From the NCBI RefSeq assembly GCF_026191355.1, contig NZ_JAPHOQ010000008.1, forward strand, positions 169,118-233,117: a stretch of DNA of 64,000 nt, written 5' to 3'. The stretch comes from Legionella sheltonii. GTDB taxonomy: Bacteria; Pseudomonadota; Gammaproteobacteria; Legionellales; Legionellaceae. This document shows positions 27,683-36,558 of the stretch, piece by piece. How positions within the stretch are numbered: the first letter of the stretch is position 1; every line of letters begins with the position of its first letter. Made by a program: the position numbers and the translations under genes. The notes under the pieces were generated by a model, which saw only the letters and a list, made by a program, of their open reading frames with translations, had not been told where the DNA came from and searched no databases.

Positions 27683-29689
27683 TCATATTTTATTTTTTAC
27701 TACCAATGTTTCCAATGTCTTAATTATTCGCTCTACAGTAATACCCAAATATTGATAGGCTTGGGCAGCAGGGGCAGATACGCCAAAACGATCCAGGCCG
27801 ATGACTGCACCTTGTAAACCAACAAATTGATACCAATAAGCAGAACTGGCCGCTTCAATTGCGATGCGGGTTTGAATATTTTGAGGCAAAACATGTTCTT
27901 TATAACTTTGATCTTGCTCCAAGAATCGTTCCGCACAAGGCATAGAGACTACTCTCACCTTAAATCCTCGTGTTTTCACCTGCTCCGCAGCAGCAAGTGC
28001 TAGTTGAACCTCCGAGCCTGTTCCGATTAAGATGGCATCAGGAGTTCCATCACAATCCAGAATGATATAACCTCCTTTTATAATTAACTCAGCCGCTGTT
28101 GCTCCATGAGGCAATGCAGGAAGATTTTGCCTTGAAAGCAGCAAGGATGTCGGCCCATTATGATGCTCCAAAGCGAGTTTCCATGCAACGGCTGTTTCCA
28201 TTAAATCTGCGGGACGCCAAACACTCATACCTGGAGTCATACGAAGCATGGACGCATGTTCTACTGGTTGATGGGTTGGACCATCTTCACCTAACCCAAT
28301 TGAATCATGAGTAAAGACATAAATAATGCGTTGCTGCATTAAGGCACTTAAACGTATGGCATTACGTGCATAGTCGGCAAAAACAAGGAATGTTCCACCA
28401 TAAGGAATAAATCCACCATGGACTGCCAGGCCATTCATTATTGCGGCCATACCGAATTCGCGTACGCCATAATATAGGTAATTACCGGAAAAGTCTTCGG
28501 CAGTGATGGCTTTGGTGCCGGACCAATCTGTATTGTTGGATCCAGTTAAGTCTGCTGAACCACCGAGCATTTCAGGCAGTAAGCGAGCAAAATGTTCAAT
28601 GCATTGTTGTGATGATTTACGGGTGGCAATGGCTTTATCATTGCTGCGGCACTGCTCAAGAAATGCATCGCTGTAACTTTGCCAATCATCAGGCAGATCG
28701 CCATTGATGCGACGTAACAATTCATAGTGGTCTTGAGGATATTTTTGCTGGTATTGATTCAGTTGCATGAGCCATTGTTGCTCTTCTTTTTCCCCTTGTT
28801 CTATATGATTCCACTGCTGATAAATGGTATCAGGGATGACAAAAGGCTCGTAGTTCCAGTTAAAAAATTCACGAACATTGGCAACGTCTTTTGCACCCAG
28901 CGCAGATCCATGAGCTTTTTCACTTCCTGCTACCGAGGAACCTAGTCCAATTACGGTTTTGCAGATAATCAGTGTGGGTTGTGTGGTATTGGCCTGTGCT
29001 TCAAGAATGGCTTGCTCAATAGCATCCATATCATGGCCGTCTACCCCCTCGATAACTTGCCAATGATAGGCTTTAAAACGTTGGGCTGTATTATCAGTGA
29101 ACCAGGATTCAACTTTCCCATCAATTGAAATGCCATTGTCGTCATAGAAAACGATGAGCTTTCCTAAACCTAAAGTACCTGCGAGCGAACACGCTTCGTG
29201 CGAAATGCCTTCCATAAGGCATCCATCGCCAGTAAAAGTATAGGTATAGTGATCCACGAGATTAAAATTATCGCGATTAAAGTGTGTTGCGAGCACCCGC
29301 TCTGCCAAAGCCATGCCTACAGCATTTGCCAAACCTTGTCCTAAAGGACCTGTAGTCGTTTCTACTCCAGGCGTATGGCCGAATTCTGGGTGTCCAGGGG
29401 TTTTCGAATTTAATTGACGGAACTGCTTCAAGTCTTCCAAAGAAAGCTTATAACCGGTGAGGTGAAGTAATGAATAAAGCAGCATGGAACCATGCCCATT
29501 GGACAATACAAAACGATCGCGATTAAACCAATGAGGATTTTGGGGATTGTGTTTTAAAAACTTCTTCCATAAAACGGTGGCTATGTCTGCCATGCCTAAA
29601 GGCATTCCTGGATGTCCTGATTGAGCTTGTTCTACGGCATCTACACTTAAAATGCGAATGGCATTAGCTAATTCTTTGGAAAGATTCAT
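27683..29689 (-). CDS. tkt: Transketolase
   Basis: The 668-residue enzyme starts MNLSKELANAIRIL. It shows AQSGHPGMPLGMADIA, the thiamine-diphosphate motif GDGCLMEGISHEA with its later Asn, the GEDGPTHQP segment and the C-terminal EAASSAYWYQFVG region. It exchanges C2 units in the pentose phosphate pathway. GAAGAG lies before the ATG. It is the first gene of the tkt-gap-pgk-pyk series. Confidence 0.96.
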   Translation of the reverse strand: MNLSKELANAIRILSVDAVEQAQSGHPGMPLGMADIATVLWKKFLKHNPQNPHWFNRDRFVLSNGHGSMLLYSLLHLTGYKLSLEDLKQFRQLNSKTPGHPEFGHTPGVETTTGPLGQGLANAVGMALAERVLATHFNRDNFNLVDHYTYTFTGDGCLMEGISHEACSLAGTLGLGKLIVFYDDNGISIDGKVESWFTDNTAQRFKAYHWQVIEGVDGHDMDAIEQAILEAQANTTQPTLIICKTVIGLGSSVAGSEKAHGSALGAKDVANVREFFNWNYEPFVIPDTIYQQWNHIEQGEKEEQQWLMQLNQYQQKYPQDHYELLRRINGDLPDDWQSYSDAFLEQCRSNDKAIATRKSSQQCIEHFARLLPEMLGGSADLTGSNNTDWSGTKAITAEDFSGNYLYYGVREFGMAAIMNGLAVHGGFIPYGGTFLVFADYARNAIRLSALMQQRIIYVFTHDSIGLGEDGPTHQPVEHASMLRMTPGMSVWRPADLMETAVAWKLALEHHNGPTSLLLSRQNLPALPHGATAAELIIKGGYIILDCDGTPDAILIGTGSEVQLALAAAEQVKTRGFKVRVVSMPCAERFLEQDQSYKEHVLPQNIQTRIAIEAASSAYWYQFVGLQGAVIGLDRFGVSAPAAQAYQYLGITVERIIKTLETLVVKNKI

Positions 29690-30088
29690 GGGTACTCTTC
29701 GTGCTTAACTCGGTGTGATATTGTCGCTCAGAAGACATGAATCAGCAAGAAAATAAGTGCATTTTTGATCATTATTTTGCAAAAAGACTTAATTTTGTCC
29801 TATTTTCGTGTTTAATGAGCATGCTAAAACGATAAATTTGTGTAACTATATTATAGATCGATAAGATAGATCATGGATATTTTTGGGCTGATAAAAAACG
29901 AATCCAGGCGTGCTTAATCGATTCACTAAAACAACAACCAGTAGGACTCATGTTCATAAATTTTCTTTTTGTATAGATTTATATATAATCAGACCGATTT
30001 TTTTACTTTTGAAGTTATTAATAGACAATAAGCAAATGAGCAGTATAAGATTGTTCATTTGATATCCCAAAATTCATTTTAGGACATC
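29690..30088. other. Divergent intergenic region tkt / CAAX-ending membrane protein
   Basis: About 400 AT-rich bases must contain both promoters. A TATAAT occurs at about 29986-29991 on the plus strand but has no good -35 partner. No RNA gene or repeat is recognised. Confidence 0.4.
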
Positions 30089-31411
30089 ATGACCCCACTT
30101 ATTCGACATTTACATGAAACTTTTTTAGCAGAAACTTTCTCTGAGCTCCCTTTCTCACAGGCTGTACAAAATCCTGTGAATTGGAACTTCACAGAAAGCA
30201 TTAAAAAGTTAGGTCCTGATTTTTATCGTAAGATAGTCCCTCTTCATTTGGTATTGAACCTAGAATACAGTCTTTTGGGACAACAACTAAAAGCCAAGTT
30301 TGACTCTGAGAAGCCGATCGATCGAGAGGAACTCAAAGAGCTGCTGATTGCCGCATTGATGATGGCTGAACTTTTGGAACATATCTACGCGCACTATTTG
30401 ATTGTACCAAGAGAAGTGGTAAGGTTACGTCAGCAACAAAATTTGTATCGTGAATTACTCGCACAGCTAATACCCAATTTTCTTAAAAAACCTAAAACTG
30501 TAGATGAGTTTTCATTTACTCAAGAAATACGCAATATGACGGTCGAAGCAAATCCGTTTCGATTGTTATTCACACGTTCGAAACGTGCTTTAGATTTTAT
30601 CTCCCGGATATCCAAATCAGAGTCATACCTTCATTTTGTCAGTGTAATGGATAATGTTCTGGACCCTATTCTTGCGCAAATAGCATGGATTTTCTTTCTA
30701 CCCCGTTTGTTGGTCAACTTCTTCGTGGTGTTCAAACATACGGTGCCTGGTTGGTGGATGGAGGAGGAAGAGGAATCTTTAGGTTGGTCTGTTCGTTTCA
30801 ATGCTCAAATAAAACGTCGGTGGTTTGAATTAGGGAATGATATTGTTTGGTTTAGCGCCGGATTTATTAATTGTTATTATTTAGTGGGCGCCTTGGCGCC
30901 ATTTGCTTTTTATGTGTCCCTTGCTGCTTTTGCTTTTGATATCATCATGTCATTGACTCGTGCGTATATTGAGTTGAGTCGTTTATTTGAGCTACGGTCG
31001 CAATATACAACCATGTTAAGTACGACCTCAGATATAAATGAGCAAAGAGCAATAAACGAGCATCTTAAAGCAATAGACAATCAAATTGCCTTTGAGCAAT
31101 TTCGACTTGGCTCTCATTTAACGACGACCGCGCTCATTTTCCTGGCTATGTGTTGCGCGCTTCCCATTTTTGCAGCAAATCCCATTATTGCTGTGCTTGG
31201 TGCCATTGCCCTGGTGGTGATTTGTTTTGTTAATTTTGCTCTAACCGACGCGATTAATGAGAGTCGCCCCAAAGATACCCTAGATCGTTCATCCGCATTG
31301 TCAAAGTTCGGATTTTTTGGCAATAAAGAGCCAGCAATTGTAGAGTTAGAGAATATTTCTAAGGAAGAAGACGAGATGCAACTCGATGAGACCTCTTGCT
31401 GCCTACAATAA
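30089..31411 (+). CDS. Multi-pass membrane protein with C-terminal CAAX-like box, unknown function
   Basis: The 440-residue protein has a helical N-terminal half and then hydrophobic segments at about residues 190-215, 252-290 (probably two) and 352-391 (probably two). After the last segment comes a hydrophilic tail. It contains the acidic run KEEDE and ends TSCCLQ, so the last four residues C437-C-L-Q fit a CAAX prenylation box. Acidic E-rich C termini are common in Dot/Icm substrates, and host prenylation of CAAX effectors is known in Legionella. Effector status is inferred only. No known family was recognised. Confidence 0.7.
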   Translation: MTPLIRHLHETFLAETFSELPFSQAVQNPVNWNFTESIKKLGPDFYRKIVPLHLVLNLEYSLLGQQLKAKFDSEKPIDREELKELLIAALMMAELLEHIYAHYLIVPREVVRLRQQQNLYRELLAQLIPNFLKKPKTVDEFSFTQEIRNMTVEANPFRLLFTRSKRALDFISRISKSESYLHFVSVMDNVLDPILAQIAWIFFLPRLLVNFFVVFKHTVPGWWMEEEEESLGWSVRFNAQIKRRWFELGNDIVWFSAGFINCYYLVGALAPFAFYVSLAAFAFDIIMSLTRAYIELSRLFELRSQYTTMLSTTSDINEQRAINEHLKAIDNQIAFEQFRLGSHLTTTALIFLAMCCALPIFAANPIIAVLGAIALVVICFVNFALTDAINESRPKDTLDRSSALSKFGFFGNKEPAIVELENISKEEDEMQLDETSCCLQ

Positions 31412-31582
31412 TCGGCCGTCATCCCGAGTGCAGGGAGGAATCTCCTCTGATGCACCGTGCTAGAAAATAGAGAGTCCTCGCTGCACGACCTTCACCTCCA
31501 TCAATGATCTCATTTGGGGTATAGAGCCTTTATTAATTGAATGTTATGCTTTAGGTCTTGTATTAATTTTCAAAGGTAAAGC

Positions 31583-33601
31583 ATGTCAGCGCCAGTCGGA
31601 TTACCCCAATTTAGCCATCTTGATGTGAATCACTTTCAATCGCATCTTGATGCCATATTAAAAAAGCATTTGGAGCAGGTGGAACGTTTGCTCAAAGAAA
31701 ATCCTCATTATACCTGGGACAATTTAATGTACCCTTTAGATGATATGGCTGATGAGCTGGAGCGTTTTTGGTCTCCGCTGTCTCATTTGCATGGCGTGAT
31801 GGACTCCCCTGAGTTGCGTCAATGCTATGATGCCTGTTTGCCATTACTCTCAGCTTATGAATCGGCAATGGGTCATAACCATGACTTGTATGAAGCCATT
31901 AAATCAATCGATCTCCATTCTTTGAATCCAGTGCAGCAAAAAATAATTGCGGATAGTTTGCGGGATTTTGAATTATCCGGCGTTGCTTTGGATAAAGAAC
32001 ATAAAAATCGATTTGAAGCAATCCAGACACGTCTGGACGATCTGACCAATCAATTTGAACACAATATTTTGGATGCAACCCAAGCATTTACCTTACATAT
32101 TAAAGATCCTGCGCGTTTGGCAGGACTACCAGAGCATGCGTTACATACTGCTAAAGAAGTTGCCGCAGAAAAAGGTCTGGAAGGACATGTGCTGACCCTG
32201 GAGTACCCCTGTTATCAAGCGGTGATGACGTATGCGGAAGATCGCGCCTTACGAGAAGAAATGTACCAGGCGTATATTACCAGAGCCTCAGATCAAGGCC
32301 CTCACGCGGGTACTTATGATAATACACCCTTGATTCAGGAAATTTTGGCATTACGGGATGAAAAGGCCAAACTCTTGGGTTTCAATAATTATGCAGAACT
32401 ATCAATCGCAACAAAAATGGCCGACTCAACCCAGCAAGTGCGCGATTTTATGGACGATTTGGTTGCCAGAATACATACCCAGGCAACTAGTGAGTTTAAA
32501 CAGTTGGAACAATTTGCCGCAGAAAAATATCAGCTTAATCCGGTCAAGCCTTGGGATATAGGGTATTTGTCTGAAAAACGAAGACAAGCTTTATTTACTC
32601 TATCACAGGAAGATTTGCGTCCCTATTTCCCTCAACCGAAAGTCATGCAGGGACTATTTGATTTAGTTAAAAAGCTTTACGGGATGTCGATTGAAGAAAT
32701 AAAAGGCGTTGATATATGGCATAAAGACGTACAATGCTATTGTGTTGTCGATGAACACAACAATGTTCGTGGTTATGTGTTTACCGATTTGTTTGCCAGA
32801 TCCAATAAGCACAGCGGTGCATGGATGGATTCATTGCAAAGCCGCAGAAGGTTGGAAGATGGTACCCTACAGTTACCCATTGCGACATTGACCTGTAATT
32901 TTGCTAAGGCATCAGCCAATAAGCCTGCGATGCTTTCCCACGAAGAGGTGGTGACTTTATTCCACGAATTTGGCCATTGCTTGCACCACATTTTAACTCA
33001 GGTCGATTATCTCGGTGCCTCAGGTATTAATGGCGTGGAATGGGATGCGGTGGAATTACCCAGCCAATTTTTTGAAAACTGGTGTTGGGAGAAAAGCGGT
33101 TTGGCTGCTTTAACTGCACATGTGGATACTGGGGAGCCACTCCCTGATTCACTTTTTGAACGTCTGATCGCCGCCAAAAATTTCCAATCCGCTATGGCAA
33201 TGTTACGGCAGATGGAGTTTTCAGTATTTGATTTTCGTATTCATCAGGAATATGTTCCGAATCGTAAATCATTGGTTGATGACATTCTGGCGGATGTACG
33301 TTCTAAAACCTGTGTGGTCCCTGTGGTTCCTTACAATCGTTTTCCCCAGAGCTTTAGTCATATCTTTGGTGGTGGATATGCTGCAGGCTACTACAGTTAC
33401 AGTTGGGCCGAAGTTTTATCCAGCGATGCTTTTTCCCGTTTTGAAGAAGAAGGCGTATTAAACTCCAAAACAGGACATGATTTCTTGCATTATATATTGG
33501 AAGCAGGCAGTTCGAAGAAAGCCGCTGAGGCTTATCAAGAGTTCAGAGGACGTCCTGCAACGGTGGATGCTTTGCTACGTCACAATGGTATTCATGGGTA
33601 A
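31583..33601 (+). CDS. prlC: Oligopeptidase A, M3 metallopeptidase
   Basis: The 672-residue protein has the zinc motif HEFGH at residues 461-465 and the downstream Glu in GINGVEWDAVELPSQ. Near the C terminus is GGYAAGYYSYSWAEVLS, which is typical of OpdA/Dcp. It degrades short peptides, including cleaved signal peptides, in the cytoplasm. AAGG precedes the ATG. It is followed by a CCTGGGC-type hairpin and then tmRNA. Confidence 0.94.
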   Translation: MSAPVGLPQFSHLDVNHFQSHLDAILKKHLEQVERLLKENPHYTWDNLMYPLDDMADELERFWSPLSHLHGVMDSPELRQCYDACLPLLSAYESAMGHNHDLYEAIKSIDLHSLNPVQQKIIADSLRDFELSGVALDKEHKNRFEAIQTRLDDLTNQFEHNILDATQAFTLHIKDPARLAGLPEHALHTAKEVAAEKGLEGHVLTLEYPCYQAVMTYAEDRALREEMYQAYITRASDQGPHAGTYDNTPLIQEILALRDEKAKLLGFNNYAELSIATKMADSTQQVRDFMDDLVARIHTQATSEFKQLEQFAAEKYQLNPVKPWDIGYLSEKRRQALFTLSQEDLRPYFPQPKVMQGLFDLVKKLYGMSIEEIKGVDIWHKDVQCYCVVDEHNNVRGYVFTDLFARSNKHSGAWMDSLQSRRRLEDGTLQLPIATLTCNFAKASANKPAMLSHEEVVTLFHEFGHCLHHILTQVDYLGASGINGVEWDAVELPSQFFENWCWEKSGLAALTAHVDTGEPLPDSLFERLIAAKNFQSAMAMLRQMEFSVFDFRIHQEYVPNRKSLVDDILADVRSKTCVVPVVPYNRFPQSFSHIFGGGYAAGYYSYSWAEVLSSDAFSRFEEEGVLNSKTGHDFLHYILEAGSSKKAAEAYQEFRGRPATVDALLRHNGIHG

Positions 33602-33607
33602 TGAGAC

Positions 33608-33636
33608 ACTGGGCGAAAGCGAGGCTGTAGCCCAGG
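33608..33636. repeat. CTGGGC...GCCCAGG hairpin, REP-family copy and possible prlC terminator
   Basis: CTGGGC (33609-33614) pairs with GCCCAG (33630-33635) just after the prlC stop. The sequence CTGGGCGAAAGCGAGGC matches the CCTGGGTGAAAGCGAAGC family found at 12.7, 15.6 and 22.1 kb. Confidence 0.5.
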
Positions 33637-33695
33637 TGCCTTTCTAAATCCAAATGAATTTTCACAAGAAAGGCTGCTCATCTGCGACCATTTTA

Positions 33696-33704
33696 TGTTA
33701 TACT
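33696..33704 (+). promoter_or_regulatory. Extended -10 box upstream of ssrA
   Basis: TGTTATACT forms an extended -10 element ending 16 bases before the mature tmRNA 5' end. There is no good -35. A short processed leader would be expected, as usual for tmRNA. Confidence 0.4.
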
Positions 33705-33720
33705 TAAAATGTACAGATTG

Positions 33721-34125
33721 GGGGGCGACCTGGCTTCGACGTGGGTTGCAAAACCAGAGGTGCATGCCGAGAATGAGAACTCTCGTAAATCAGACTCAAC
33801 TAAATATAAATGCAAACGATGAAAACTTTGCTGGTGGGGAAGCTATCGCTGCCTAATAAGCACTTTAGATGAACCATCACTGTGTACTGGCCAATAAACC
33901 CAGTATCCCGTTCGACCGAGCCCGCTTATCGGTATCGAATCAACGGTCATAAGAGATAAGCTAGTGTCTTAATCCATCCCGTATTAAGATGCGAAATTCA
34001 GGGAATCGCTGTGTAGTATCCTGCCCGTCGGAGAATGCACAGTTAAATCAAAAGACATGGCTACGCATGTAGAGCTGAAGGCAGAGGATTTGCGGACGCG
34101 GGTTCGATTCCCGCCGCCTCCACCA
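33721..34125 (+). ncRNA. ssrA: tmRNA
   Basis: The 5' end GGGGGCGACCTGGCTTCGAC and the 3' end CGCCTCCACCA form the Ala-tRNA-like acceptor stem. The D-loop-like region and the T arm (GGGTTCGATTCCCGC) are visible, and CCA is encoded. The tag frame begins with the resume codon GCA at 33812 and reads ANDENFAGGEAIAA before TAA at 33854. It rescues stalled ribosomes. Its 3' end is a common integration site, and integrase-related sequence follows directly. Confidence 0.97.
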
Positions 34126-34165
34126 TATAACCTATTGATTTATCTGGATTAAATTAACTAATCTT

Positions 34166-34190
34166 CAAGTTGCGGCACCATAGCGGCACC
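34166..34190. repeat. GCGGCACCA direct repeat near the tmRNA 3' end
   Basis: GCGGCACCATAGCGGCACCA contains two GCGGCACCA copies about 45 bases after ssrA. Such pairs are often seen next to tyrosine integrase attachment sites and may be arm sites. No matching second attachment copy of the ssrA 3' end was found downstream by eye. Confidence 0.35.
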
Positions 34191-34337
34191 AACTCTAAAA
34201 ATAACCACATAAATATATCTTATAATTAAATTGGGCTTGTAGTTCTTTTTGCTCAATTCTCTGAAAGCAGCAGGCAGTAGCAATTGGGCTATTGTTGAGC
34301 AATGCGCTTGAACGCATTCTTCTGTAAGAGGTGACTC

Positions 34338-34454
34338 ATGTCCAATTCTTATAAAAGAGGTCGCGATGCTAAAACAGGTCAATTTATACCTGTAAAAGTA
34401 GCAGAACGACGAAAGTCCACAGCGATTGTGGAAACAGTAAAGAAAAAAAAGTAA
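34338..34454 (+). CDS. Small basic integrase-associated protein, 38 residues
   Basis: AGAGGTG lies five bases before the ATG at 34338. The product reads MSNSYKRGRDAKTGQFIPVK and ends in a Lys run (TVKKKK). Similar tiny RGRDAKTGxFIPV proteins are, as I recall, often found beside tyrosine integrases on islands. Its conservation and good ribosome site argue that it is a real gene; its role is unknown. Confidence 0.65.
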   Translation: MSNSYKRGRDAKTGQFIPVKVAERRKSTAIVETVKKKK

Positions 34455-34512
34455 TTAAATTATAATTGCTTCTACAAGCCCGCTTTTAAAATAAAGGTTA
34501 TACGAAAAACAT

Positions 34513-35034
34513 TCATCCTAAATGACTACCCCAATCGTGAACTGGGCGGTATCCTGATTGTGAAGAACTATCTGGTATCCATCGACCATAAGTCTTAATA
34601 ACCATTTCAACATCAACATGACCTAGTTGCTTAGATACCCACATAATGTTTTCCCCTTGGGATAACATCATAGATGCATATGTGTGGCGGGTTTGGTAGG
34701 TGTTACGATAGCGAATACCAGCTCTTTTTAAAACATGCATCCATTGGGTACGGCGAATTTGCTGCGATGTTTCCCAAGGTTTATTCGTTTGTGGATTATG
34801 AAATACTCTTCCTTTTAAAGAAAAAGTATATTGCTTTTGTTGTTCTAATGCTTCTAATGCTGGGGGTAATAATAGCACATCTCGAACCCCTGCTTCCGTT
34901 TTTGGCCCTTTTGCTTCTTTTGCAACAATTGTTTCTTCAACATGAATGATTTGATTTTGCCAATCCACGTCTTCCCATCTCAGGCCGATTAGCTCTGATA
35001 CCCGTAAGCCTGTGAAAAAAGCAAATTGCGCAAC
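34513..35034 (-). pseudogene. Tyrosine integrase, 5' part missing
   Basis: The open frame encodes about 173 residues of the catalytic domain. TGLRVSELIGLRWEDVD carries the first Arg, KTEAGVRD the beta-hairpin Lys, YQTRHTYAS the second Arg, and LGHVDVEMVIKTYGRW the His and the nucleophilic Tyr. The usual protein is near 390 residues, so the arm-binding and core-binding N-terminal domains are gone. The frame breaks exactly where an inverted-repeat element begins (CTTAATGGGG at 35034). This is the remnant of the recombinase that probably inserted at ssrA; it should be inactive. Confidence 0.85.
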
Positions 35035-35163
35035 TTAATGGGGTCAGGCCTTGAATTGTGAATAAATTAGGGAATATTTATGCTTGCATTATTCTAGTGT
35101 GAGTAAAATAGTCAAAAAACTACGACTATAGTTTTGAAAATTCACAATTCAAGGCCTGACCCC
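35034..35163. mobile_element. Inverted-repeat (MITE/REPIN-like) element, copy A
   Basis: The ends GGGGTCAGGCCTTGAATTGTGA (35040 onward) and its exact reverse complement ending at 35163 enclose ~80 bp of shared interior (TGCTTGCATTATTCTAGTGTG and CTACGACTATAG). The leading CTTAAT is shared by all full copies. It truncates the integrase gene. There is no transposase inside. Confidence 0.85.
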
Positions 35164-35405
35164 GTGAGTGTGTTGGTACATGTTATATTTCACGATGAAT
35201 TATTTGTCTTAATGCACCCCAAAAGTCCAAAAAAATCCCAGAGTTTTAAGGTAATGCCTGAAAGTCTCGAAAACTAATCATGCTGCAATAGTTAATTGAG
35301 ATAACACGCCCCATTATTGGCTTACTTTGCCATCCATTTGCATCGTTTTTATGCAGAATGATACTGTTTGAACACGTCAATTTTACTCATTTTATATACA
35401 ATATT

Positions 35406-36110
35406 TTATGTTCTCAAACTACCCCACGATGCTATTCGGTCAATTGCATGACGATTTTCACTCAGTGCTTCTTGTTGCTGGGCAAGTGCAAACATCATTC
35501 TATCTTTTCCAAGAAAGAAATCACAATTCAATTCTACGTGCGGATTATTATCAATGAATTGCTGAAGAAAGAGTATTCCGAAAAATTTATCTTCATTAGT
35601 TAATTTTTCTTCCATAGCGTTTATACCCAAAGTTTGAGGAATACATTTTTTTAATTTCTCTATACCCTCAGATTGTAATAATAAGACATAGCCTCCGCAA
35701 ATAATCCAACTTGCTGTCTGCATCAGGCACATTTTCATGTTTGCTAAAAAGCTGGAATGATTAAATGTGGAAAAATTGTCTTTTATCCAGCCAGTATGTA
35801 ACAAATCAAGTATTTTTTCTCTTACTGGGCTGGGAGATATATTTTTAATTATATGCGCATCGAGAGCCTCTATGGAGCATTTAGCAAAATCAGGCTGTTC
35901 TCTTGATAGGATCTTAGACCATGCATCTATTTCTTTTTCAACTTGTTCGCGCTCTATTTCTAATTTTGCAGCAAGATCTTCAACAAAACTAATTGCAGAG
36001 GATTCGCGTAACAAATTGAAAAATGGCAAGTTCATTTTGTTAGTGAAAATTAGGGTTAATCCATGGGTAGATGACATGAGTTTAAAAAAATTAGGGGGTG
36101 TAAAAGGCAT
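35406..36110 (-). CDS. Unknown protein, accessory island
   Basis: The 234-residue product starts MPFTPPNFFKL after a good GAGGAA ribosome site. It is mostly helical by composition, with an acidic coiled stretch (LAAKLEIEREQVEKEIDAW, about residues 47-66) and no signal peptide. One moderately hydrophobic segment lies near WIICGGYVLLL. No family is recognised. It lies between two copies of the inverted-repeat element. The C terminus ends RIASWGSLRT. Confidence 0.55.
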   Translation of the reverse strand: MPFTPPNFFKLMSSTHGLTLIFTNKMNLPFFNLLRESSAISFVEDLAAKLEIEREQVEKEIDAWSKILSREQPDFAKCSIEALDAHIIKNISPSPVREKILDLLHTGWIKDNFSTFNHSSFLANMKMCLMQTASWIICGGYVLLLQSEGIEKLKKCIPQTLGINAMEEKLTNEDKFFGILFLQQFIDNNPHVELNCDFFLGKDRMMFALAQQQEALSENRHAIDRIASWGSLRT

Positions 36111-36434
36111 ATTTCTTCCTCATAAGATATGCGTGTTAGCTCGATGCTTTTTCTATTCATTGAGTATGGGTTGGGGATTTTAGATTGTTGAAATTACTCA
36201 TGTCAATTTTCTCTGAGCTGATATGTGCTTTAATATTGATCATTATCGGCGTCGGATAAAATTTCAAATCGATCTTTTCAATTTTGCAAATTTTGAAGCT
36301 AATATTACACACCTGACCCTACAGGTGTTTTACTTTTTCAAGTACTTGTCTTAGATTAAGTCGAAACTAATTTATTATTTTGATTTTTCAATCGATTCTG
36401 CCCCTGATCTATGTTTTACGGATCAATACTTAAT
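36111..36434. other. Intergenic region in the island
   Basis: AT-rich and without a supportable gene. It contains a hairpin followed by T-rich sequence at 36309-36340. Confidence 0.4.
36309..36337 (+). terminator. Intrinsic-terminator-like hairpin, orphan
   Basis: ACACCTG (36309-36315) pairs with CAGGTGT (36322-36328) and is followed by TTTACTTTTT. No plus-strand gene is recognised upstream, so it may belong to a lost gene. Confidence 0.35.
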
Positions 36435-36558
36435 GGGGTCAGGCCTTGAATTGTGAATAAATTGGGGAATAATTATGCTTGCATTATTCTAGTGAGAGTA
36501 AAATAGTCAAAAAATTACGACTATATTTTTGAAAATTCACAATTCAAGGCCTGACCCT
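36429..36558. mobile_element. Inverted-repeat element, copy B
   Basis: It has the same ends and interior as copy A, with a few substitutions; the right end reads GACCCT. Both A and B are followed by GTGAGTG. The element supplies the last codons and stop of the gene at 36537-37985. Confidence 0.85.

Noticed and set aside
35767..36183. 138-codon plus-strand frame antisense to the unknown gene at 35406-36110
   Set aside because: The minus-strand frame has the better ribosome site and more protein-like composition; this one is its shadow.
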